From: Bordetella parapertussis
Lineage (GTDB): Bacteria; Cyanobacteriota; Cyanobacteriia; PCC-6307; Cyanobiaceae
NCBI GenBank assembly: GCA_943324725.2
Contig: CALPMR020000055.1
Coordinates: forward strand, 1 to 12,751
Direction of reading: 5' to 3'
DNA length: 12,751 nt
In this document: one piece after another, positions 7,282-12,751 of the stretch
Numbering within the stretch: position 1 is the stretch's first letter
Layout: the number at the start of each line of letters is the position of its first letter
Translations under genes and position numbers: made by a program
Notes under the pieces: generated by a model
Seen by the model: the letters and a program-made list of their open reading frames with translations, nothing else
Told to the model about the DNA's origin: nothing
Databases searched by the model: none

Positions 7282-8121
7282 CTAGCGCTTGCGCGCCAGC
7301 ACCGCGATGTAGTGGGCGGTCCACCAGCAGCTGGGCAAACGGGCCAGCCCTTCGCAGCCGGCGAGCAGCCGCAGGAAGACACCCTGGCAGGGGCGAGGCA
7401 GCCAGCCGATGATCGGGGCCAGCCCCACCGCCAGCACCCGGGGGCAGTGCTGCAGCGCCCGGGTGGCAAGGACCTCGAAACCGGCGGCCTGCAGGGCCTG
7501 CAGCAGGGGCCCGCGGGCCAGGGTCACGCCCACCTGGTAAGGAACGATCCCCAGCCGTCGCAGCACCGCCAGCAGCGGTCCGTTGCGCAGGCCGATCAGC
7601 AGGTTGTCCGGATTGTCCAGGGTGAGGATCAGCCGGCCGCCAGGCCGCAGCACCCGGGCGATCTCGACGAGGGCCTCGGCGATCGACGTCGTCGTCTCGA
7701 AATGGTCGAGGGTCGAACCGGAGTACACCCCATCGAAGTGCCCCTCCGGAAACGGGAGCCTGCGGACATCGGCCTGGCGTGCCTCGAGGCCGGGATTGCG
7801 GGCCAGCGCCTCGGCCACGATCAGGGGCGACACATCGATGCCTGCCACCTGCAGACCCGCCCCGAGCAGCCCGGCTACCAGACCGCGGTGAGCCACCTCA
7901 TCGAAGAGATCGGTTTTCAGCACGGTGGTGACCGCTGCATCGCTGCCGGAGGACAAGGCGGAGGATCCGAGCGGCAGCCAGGCGGCGATCAGTGCGAACT
8001 GCTGACGGTCGGTGAACTCGCGCCACAAGGAGCGGGGACCATCCCGCCAGCGGCGGCCGACGCCATCCCAGTAAGCGCTTCCGCGTCGCTCATCGTTGCC
8101 CGGGCTGGCTCCGAGGTCCAT
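7282..8121 (-). CDS. class I SAM-dependent methyltransferase, LKTDLFDE type
   Basis: A 279-residue protein. It starts with GSAYWDGVGRRW (14-25), a common N-terminal signature of small-molecule methyltransferases. The usual D-x-G-x-G-x-G motif I is replaced by VLKTDLFDE (67-75), which I know as a characteristic variant of a methyltransferase subfamily rather than damage. Later parts are canonical: AGIDVSPLIV (93-102), ADVRRLPFPEGHFDGVYSGSTLDHF (117-141, with motif IV), ARVLRPGGRLILTLDNPDN (155-173). The C-terminal part is hydrophobic and may sit at the membrane. The same frame stays open upstream to 8733, but that extension is antisense to an ATP-grasp remnant and shows no methyltransferase character, so ATG 8121 is preferred. 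GC here is high, like the housekeeping genes. Substrate unknown; the adjacent sugar-transfer ATP-grasp remnant hints at cell-surface glycan or secondary metabolism. Confidence 0.8.
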   Translation of the reverse strand: MDLGASPGNDERRGSAYWDGVGRRWRDGPRSLWREFTDRQQFALIAAWLPLGSSALSSGSDAAVTTVLKTDLFDEVAHRGLVAGLLGAGLQVAGIDVSPLIVAEALARNPGLEARQADVRRLPFPEGHFDGVYSGSTLDHFETTTSIAEALVEIARVLRPGGRLILTLDNPDNLLIGLRNGPLLAVLRRLGIVPYQVGVTLARGPLLQALQAAGFEVLATRALQHCPRVLAVGLAPIIGWLPRPCQGVFLRLLAGCEGLARLPSCWWTAHYIAVLARKR

Positions 8122-8220
8122 GACTGGCAGGATCGCTGTTGTGGCGGATCGCTGCCACACTGGGATATCTTCCAGCGCTTCGGCATCAACGCGAACGTGC
8201 GATCCCGGGGCCGTCTTGAC

Positions 8221-8712
8221 CTGGAACGCGGCTGTCTGGTCCGGCTGGGCCGCGAGCTCCTCCGCGCCGGGTGGTGTCCGACCAGCCTGGGGTGGGGCCG
8301 GCGACTGTCGGAATGGCGACATGGGTTTCATCCGCTGTCGGCGGCCGTCTATTGACTGGAAGCCGGGACCCCCGGGCTGCATCCGGACCTCTAGTAGCTG
8401 CGCGATCTCGTCTGGGGCCACCACTCCTACCGCCTGAACGGCTTCTGGAATCCGATCCTCACCAACAAGCTGGTGATGGCAAGGGTTCTGGCCGCCAGGG
8501 GACGGCCCCATCCCCCGGTGCTCGGTGTCGTGGCCCAGGGCCGACGGATGGCGATCGATGCGGACCCGGAGCCTGAGAACCAGAACATCGCCCGCTGGAT
8601 GGCGAATGGCTACACGCTGGTGTTCCGACCGCAATGGTCCGGTGGGGGCGAGGGGGTGTTCTTTCTCAGCCGTGACGATGAGGCGTGGCGGATCAACGGC
8701 CATTCCGCCACC
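8221..8712 (+). pseudogene. decayed sugar-transfer-associated ATP-grasp gene with three in-frame stops
   Basis: One plus-strand frame gives recognisable ATP-grasp sequence: LGRELLRAGW, SEWRHGFHPLSAAVY, then stop TGA 8353-8355, LEAGTPGLHPDL, stops TAG TAG 8392-8397, then GHHSYRLNGFWNPILTNKL, ARVLAARGRPHPPVLGVVA, and FRPQWSGGGEGVFFL with DEAWRING. The NP-x-L-T-x-K-L and (F/L)RPQ-x-x-GGGEGVFFL segments are typical of the sugar-transfer-associated ATP-grasp family (as I remember PF14397); the glycine-rich loop binds nucleotide. About 164 codons remain of a family usually above 300, so the N-terminal part and the C-terminal catalytic half are missing. Homology-like sequence fades just before an 8-G run at 8734-8741. 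A 151-codon frame from GTG 8473 could still be translated, but would lack most of the fold. Confidence 0.7.
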
Positions 8713-8891
8713 CGTGCCGCGGGGCCTCAGCAAGGGGGGGGCGGAATCGGTTTGGCCAGAGGCACTGGCAGGAAGCGGATCCCCCTGGCTGGGCTTGAGG
8801 TCGGGGCGCCCGCTGCGCCAGGGCCCTCAGCCCCGGCCCGCCGCCAACCTGTCGCCATTGCCACCAAGGCAGGTGCCGACCAGAGCGGAAA

Positions 8892-11552
8892 ATGGCTCCA
8901 TTGCCACGCGCTGAGCCCAAAGGAATGACCACCCCCCTCGTCCCCGCCGAGCTGCTGCCCGCCTATCGCGCCGCCGCGGCCGAGCGCACAGCCCTGGGGG
9001 TGCCGGCCCTGCCCCTGACGGCAGCCCAGGCCCAGGCCCTCACCGAACTGCTGCAGCAGCCCCCCGCCGGCGAGGAGGACTTCCTGCTGGAGCTGCTGAG
9101 CGAGCGGATCCCGCCGGGGGTGGATGAGGCCGCCTACGTCAAGGCCACCTGGCTGAGCGCGATCGCCCAGGGCAGCGCCACCAGCCCCCTGCTGAGCCCG
9201 ATCGCAGCGGTGCGGCTGCTGGCCACGATGATCGGCGGCTACAACGTCGCCGCCCTGATTGCCCTGCTGTCCAGCGCCGATTCCAGCATCGCCGCCGAGG
9301 CCGCCAGCGGCCTGAGCCGCACCCTGCTCGTCTACGACGCCTACAACGACGTGCTGGAGCTGGCCGCCACCAACCCCTGGGCCAGGCAGGTGGTGGACAG
9401 CTGGGCGACAGCCGAATGGTTCACCGCCAAACCCCAGCTGCCGGTTGAGATCACCGTGACGGTGTTCAAGGTGGAGGGTGAAACCAACACCGACGATCTC
9501 TCCCCCGCCACCCACGCCACCACCCGCCCCGACATCCCCCTGCACGCCAACGCGATGCTGGAAACGCGGCTGCCCGGCGGGCTTGAGCTGATCGCCGAAC
9601 TCAAGCGCAAGGGCCATCCCGTCGCCTACGTGGGTGATGTCGTCGGCACCGGCAGCTCGCGCAAATCCGCCATCAACTCGGTGCTGTGGCACACCGGCAC
9701 CGACATCCCCCATGTGCCCAACAAGCGCGGTGGCGGAGTGATTCTGGGCGGCAAGATCGCGCCGATCTTCTTCAACACGGCCGAGGATTCCGGTGCCCTG
9801 CCGATCGAATGCGATGTCAGCGCTCTCAACTCCGGCGATGTGATCACGATCCGCCCCTACGACGGCACGATCGAACGGGCCGCCGGCGAAGTGGCTGCCG
9901 GCGAGATCGTCGCCCACTTCGAGCTCAAACCCAGCACCATCACCGATGAAGTGCGCGCCGGCGGCCGCATCCCGCTGCTGATCGGCCGCTCGCTCACGGA
10001 CAAGGTGCGCGCCCAGCTGGGCCTCCCCCCCAACGATCTGTTCATCCGCCCGGCCACCCCCGCCGACAGTGCCAGGGGCTTCACCCTGGCCCAGAAGATG
10101 GTGGGCAAGGCCTGCGGCCTGGCCGGCGTGCGCCCCGGCACCAGCTGCGAGCCGCTGATGACCACCGTCGGCTCCCAGGACACCACCGGGCCGATGACCC
10201 GCGATGAGATGAAGGAGCTGGCCTGCCTGGGCTTCTCGGCGGACCTGGTGATGCAGAGCTTCTGCCACACCGCCGCGTACCCGAAGCCGGTGGATCTGAA
10301 GACCCACGCCGAGCTGCCCGATTTCATCAGCTCCCGCGGCGGCGTCGCCCTGCGCCCCGGCGACGGCATCATCCACAGCTGGCTCAACCGCCTGCTGCTG
10401 CCCGACACGGTGGGCACCGGCGGCGACAGCCACACCCGCTTCCCCCTGGGCATCTCCTTCCCGGCCGGCTCGGGCCTGGTGGCCTTCGCCGCCGCGATCG
10501 GCGCCATGCCGCTCGACATGCCCGAATCGGTGCTGGTGAGATTTTCAGGTCAGCTGCAGCCGGGCATCACCCTGCGCGATGTGGTCAACGCCATCCCCTA
10601 TGTGGCGATCCAGCAGGGCCTGCTGACGGTGGCCAAAGCCGGCAAGACAAACATCTTCTCGGGCCGGATCATGGAGATCGAAGGCCTCCCTGATCTCAAG
10701 CTAGAGCAGGCCTTTGAACTCACCGATGCCACGGCGGAGCGCTCCTGCGCCGGCAGCACGATCAAGCTCTCGATCGAGACGGTGAGCGAATACCTGCGCA
10801 GCAACGTGGCGCTGATGAAGAACATGATCGCCCGCGGCTACCAGGATGCCCGCACCCTGGCCCGCCGCATCAAGGAGATGGAGGCCTGGCTGGCCGATCC
10901 GGTGCTGCTGGAAGCCGACGCCGATGCCGACTACGCCGCCGTGATCGAGATCAACCTCGACGACCTCAAAGAGCCGATCCTGGCCTGTCCCAATGACCCC
11001 GACAACGTCAAGCTGCTCTCAGAGGTGGCCGGAGAACACATCGATGAGGTGTTCATCGGCTCCTGCATGACCAACATCGGCCACTACCGCGCCGCTGCCA
11101 AGGTGCTCGAAGACCAGGGTGCCAACACCGCCCAACTCTGGGTCTGCCCGCCCACCCGCATGGATGAGGAGATGCTGAAAGAGGAGGGCTACTACGCCAT
11201 CTTCGAGGCCGCCGGCAGCCGCATGGAGATGCCCGGCTGCTCGCTCTGCATGGGCAATCAGGCCCGGGTGGAGGACAACACCACCGTGTTCTCGACCAGC
11301 ACCCGCAACTTCAACAACCGCCTCGGCAATGGCGCTCAGGTGTATCTGGGCAGCGCCGAACTGGCGGCGGTCTGCGCCCAGCTCGGCCGCATCCCCTCCA
11401 AGGAGGAGTATCTGGCGATCGCCGCGGCCAGGATCGATCCGCTGGCCGATCAGCTCTACCGCTACCTCAACTTCGATCAGATCGAGGGCTTTGGGGATAG
11501 CGGCCGGGTGGTGAGCGCCGAAGAGGAGGCGAAGGTGCTGGCGGGGGTGTGA
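8892..11552 (+). CDS. acnB: aconitate hydratase B (bifunctional aconitase / 2-methylisocitrate dehydratase)
   Basis: An 886-residue cytosolic TCA-cycle enzyme interconverting citrate and isocitrate. Architecture follows AcnB: an N-terminal HEAT-like domain (about 20-170), a swivel domain with TDDLSPATH (about 200-208) and [15 protein letters not shown] (about 253-267), then the cluster-binding domains. The [4Fe-4S] ligands are Cys725 (GSCMTNIGH) and Cys783/Cys786 (GCSLCMGNQ). Their 58- and 3-residue spacing nearly equals the 59 and 3 of E. coli Cys710/769/772. [11 protein letters not shown] and [11 protein letters not shown] are further family marks. Length is slightly above the 865 of E. coli AcnB. 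ATG 8892 is given; ATG 8925 (MTTPLVP) is an equally plausible start, and it has AGGA touching it, too close for a normal Shine-Dalgarno. AcnB homologues can also act on 2-methylisocitrate. Two HIP1 octamers lie inside the gene. Confidence 0.96.
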   Translation: MAPLPRAEPKGMTTPLVPAELLPAYRAAAAERTALGVPALPLTAAQAQALTELLQQPPAGEEDFLLELLSERIPPGVDEAAYVKATWLSAIAQGSATSPLLSPIAAVRLLATMIGGYNVAALIALLSSADSSIAAEAASGLSRTLLVYDAYNDVLELAATNPWARQVVDSWATAEWFTAKPQLPVEITVTVFKVEGETNTDDLSPATHATTRPDIPLHANAMLETRLPGGLELIAELKRKGHPVAYVGDVVGTGSSRKSAINSVLWHTGTDIPHVPNKRGGGVILGGKIAPIFFNTAEDSGALPIECDVSALNSGDVITIRPYDGTIERAAGEVAAGEIVAHFELKPSTITDEVRAGGRIPLLIGRSLTDKVRAQLGLPPNDLFIRPATPADSARGFTLAQKMVGKACGLAGVRPGTSCEPLMTTVGSQDTTGPMTRDEMKELACLGFSADLVMQSFCHTAAYPKPVDLKTHAELPDFISSRGGVALRPGDGIIHSWLNRLLLPDTVGTGGDSHTRFPLGISFPAGSGLVAFAAAIGAMPLDMPESVLVRFSGQLQPGITLRDVVNAIPYVAIQQGLLTVAKAGKTNIFSGRIMEIEGLPDLKLEQAFELTDATAERSCAGSTIKLSIETVSEYLRSNVALMKNMIARGYQDARTLARRIKEMEAWLADPVLLEADADADYAAVIEINLDDLKEPILACPNDPDNVKLLSEVAGEHIDEVFIGSCMTNIGHYRAAAKVLEDQGANTAQLWVCPPTRMDEEMLKEEGYYAIFEAAGSRMEMPGCSLCMGNQARVEDNTTVFSTSTRNFNNRLGNGAQVYLGSAELAAVCAQLGRIPSKEEYLAIAAARIDPLADQLYRYLNFDQIEGFGDSGRVVSAEEEAKVLAGV

Positions 11553-11651
11553 AGGCCCATCGGGGAGACTGCAGACTCACCCGACATCCTGATCAGCCAT
11601 GCCAGCAGATCGATCCCCTGGGCGAAGAGGCGGCAGCGATGGAGCCCACCA

Positions 11652-12524
11652 TCAACCAGCCATCAGCAATCTGTAGGCAGCATCCAGGCGCAGGAAGGCC
11701 TCGGCATCACCGCCCAGGTCGGGATGGTGGTTCTTGGCCAGCTGCCGGTAGGTGAGCTTGATCAGGGCCCGGCTGGCGCCGGCCTCCAGGCCCAGCAGCC
11801 GGAGCGCCTCACAGCGCGGATCGGGCGGCGGCGGCTTCGGCGTGGGCTCCCTGGAGGGCTCCCTGGAGGGCTCCCTGGAGGGCTCCCTGGAGGGCTCCCT
11901 GGAGGGCTCCCTGGAGGGGCCACTAGAGGGGCCACTGGAGGGGCCGCCGCTGGAGCTGTGGTTGGCGGTGCGGGTGCCCCGGCGCTGTTCCTGCCTGTCC
12001 AGCCGTCGCCGCAGCTCCGCCACCACCCGCCACGGTTCATCGCTCAGCCACTCGCTCGCCCGCGGGCCATAGAGGGCGAAGGCGGCACGCACCGCCCAAC
12101 GGCAGCGGCTATGGGGGCCCCGCAGGGCAGCCGCCAGCTCGGTGCCGAGGCCGGCCTGTTGCCGATTGAGCTCCTCCTCCAGGCCGAGGGCGGGGTTCCA
12201 GGCCTGGGCGCGCAACTCCTCGACCAGGCCCCGCAGCCCCCCGGGCGGGCCGATCCGCAACCCCGACCAGCCGGGATGGCGGGCCATGGCCTGCCCCCAG
12301 CGCTCCACCAGCTGGGGGGTGATGGTGGGCGCGGCGCCGTTGGAGACCCGGCTGCCACCGTCCTGGGGGCGGGGCTGCCGCAACTGCCGCAACTGCTCCA
12401 GCTGCTGGCGCAGTTGGCGCACCTCCCGCTGCAGGGCCGCGTTCTCCGCCAGCAGGCCATCCAGGTTGGCGGTGACCGGCCGGCTGCCAGGAGCCGGCCG
12501 CCAGCGGCGGGGATCAAAACCCAT
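11652..12524 (-). CDS. J-domain protein with N-terminal coiled coil and SREP-repeat linker
   Basis: A 290-residue protein with its J domain at the C-terminus. ALRLLGLEAGASRALIKLTY leads into RQLAKNHHPDLGGD (260-273), with the HPD signature at 267-269 that stimulates DnaK ATPase, and it ends DAAYRLLMAG. Residues 21-50 (ENAALQREVRQLRQQLEQLR) are a strong coiled coil. The middle (about 70-180) is a folded-looking, Trp-containing domain I do not recognise. Residues 190-235 form a low-complexity Ser/Gly/Pro linker with six S-R-E-P units followed by prolines. It is not a classical DnaJ: no G/F region and no zinc-finger CxxCxGxG repeats. It would be a DnaK co-chaperone with a private client or location set by the N-terminal part. 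It is convergent with acnB (99 bp apart) and divergent from the radical SAM gene. Confidence 0.8.
   Translation of the reverse strand: MGFDPRRWRPAPGSRPVTANLDGLLAENAALQREVRQLRQQLEQLRQLRQPRPQDGGSRVSNGAAPTITPQLVERWGQAMARHPGWSGLRIGPPGGLRGLVEELRAQAWNPALGLEEELNRQQAGLGTELAAALRGPHSRCRWAVRAAFALYGPRASEWLSDEPWRVVAELRRRLDRQEQRRGTRTANHSSSGGPSSGPSSGPSREPSREPSREPSREPSREPSREPTPKPPPPDPRCEALRLLGLEAGASRALIKLTYRQLAKNHHPDLGGDAEAFLRLDAAYRLLMAG
11845..11940. repeat. 12-bp in-frame tandem repeat in the J-domain protein gene
   Basis: Six perfect copies of GGCTCCCTGGAG (11845-11916) are followed by two diverged copies, GGGCCACTAGAG and GGGCCACTGGAG (11917-11940). The 12-bp period keeps the frame; on the coding (minus) strand the perfect copies specify six S-R-E-P units and the diverged ones S-S-G-P. 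Perfect identity implies recent expansion by slippage, so copy number probably varies between strains. Confidence 0.95.
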
Positions 12525-12653
12525 CCGAACCGCCCCGAAGACCTGGTCGAGCCCATTGTGGTGGAGGCCCCCTGGTGGAGCCCCCCTGGCCGCCGCTCAG
12601 CTCGGCCGGAAGGACCCGGGGCCTGAGAAGCTGGAGGCTGAAACCGGTACCCC
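12525..12653. promoter_or_regulatory. divergent promoter region between J-domain gene and radical SAM gene
   Basis: This 129-bp gap between outward-facing genes must carry the promoters of both unless transcription starts further in. It is GC-rich, with C/G runs near 12567-12590, and shows no clear -10/-35 pair. A GGAGG at 12633-12637 could be the ribosome-binding site of the plus-strand gene, although 16 nt to the apparent start is long. Confidence 0.3.
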
Positions 12654-12751
12654 CTGAACCAGGAAACCCTGCTGTTTGAACCCTCCGTTCCCGAGGCCGG
12701 GGCGTTGCGGACCGTGCTGGCTTTCCCCAGCACCTACACCGTGGGGATCAC
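12654..12751 (+). CDS. 5' end of a B12-binding-domain radical SAM protein (truncated by window edge)
   Basis: An open frame following TGA 12639-12641 runs off the right edge. About 33 codons are visible, containing LLFEPSVPEAG and then VLAFPSTYTVGIT. From memory, this latter segment resembles the beginning of a conserved cyanobacterial family of B12-binding radical SAM proteins (AFPS-x-Y-x-VGITSLG), whose reaction is not settled. No ATG exists in the open stretch: CTG 12654, TTG 12705 and GTG 12714 are the only start-like codons, and CTG 12654 gives the expected N-terminal length. The catalytic CxxxCxxC is beyond the window. Confidence 0.55.
   Translation, partial: MNQETLLFEPSVPEAGALRTVLAFPSTYTVGI

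Noticed and set aside
8122..8733. Upstream extension of the second methyltransferase to 8733
   Set aside because: The extension lies opposite the ATP-grasp remnant and lacks methyltransferase features, and the fold's N-terminal signature begins just after ATG 8121.
8727..10433. A 568-codon minus-strand open frame
   Set aside because: It is antisense to the clear acnB gene, with a low-complexity Gly/Ala/Gln/His composition typical of shadows of GC-rich genes.
11845..11940. CRISPR-like repeat
   Set aside because: The units are 12 bp, contiguous and without spacers, and they code in frame; this is a tandem coding repeat.

Overview
The window looks like chromosome from a GC-rich picocyanobacterium of the Synechococcus/Cyanobium type. 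The clues are a phytol kinase-type polyprenol kinase, a bacterial AcnB aconitase, a type I DAHP synthase, a cyanobacterial-style B12-binding radical SAM protein start, and two HIP1 octamers (GCGATCGC, at 9169 and 11414) inside acnB. This is inferred from family knowledge, not from a database search. The housekeeping genes count at roughly 63-70% GC on sample lines, while the middle of the window (about 4311-6895) counts at about 50-53%.

Left part (1-3970): a phytol/polyprenol kinase on the plus strand converges on a decayed minus-strand gene (752-1135, one in-frame TAG). After a poorly coding stretch comes a tight minus-strand pair: DAHP synthase (aroG-like), then 3 nt later a glutamine synthetase-fold gamma-glutamyl ligase of unknown substrate.

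Middle part (3971-8891): an accessory islet lies between aroG and acnB. It holds a SAM methyltransferase (minus). Divergent from it is an overlapping two-gene unit (plus): a small membrane-anchored protein with a YPFTITPMF motif, and a multi-pass membrane protein resembling the HTTM / vitamin K-dependent gamma-carboxylase-like family. A second methyltransferase (minus) of the LKTDLFDE type follows, then the remnant of a sugar-transfer-associated ATP-grasp gene. That remnant keeps its family motifs in one frame but carries three in-frame stop codons. The islet combines lower GC, unrelated membrane and methyltransferase genes and a dead gene, which suggests acquisition followed by decay.

Right part (8892-12751): a complete acnB with its [4Fe-4S] cysteines (TCA cycle), then convergently a C-terminal J-domain protein whose linker carries a 12-bp tandem repeat coding for SREP units. 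Divergent from that, the first codons of a B12-binding radical SAM protein run off the window edge.

The most interesting candidate for an undescribed system is the small-protein/HTTM pair with its divergent methyltransferase. Second is the glutamine synthetase-like ligase coupled to the entry step of aromatic biosynthesis. I saw no tRNA, rRNA, CRISPR array, intact insertion sequence or origin.
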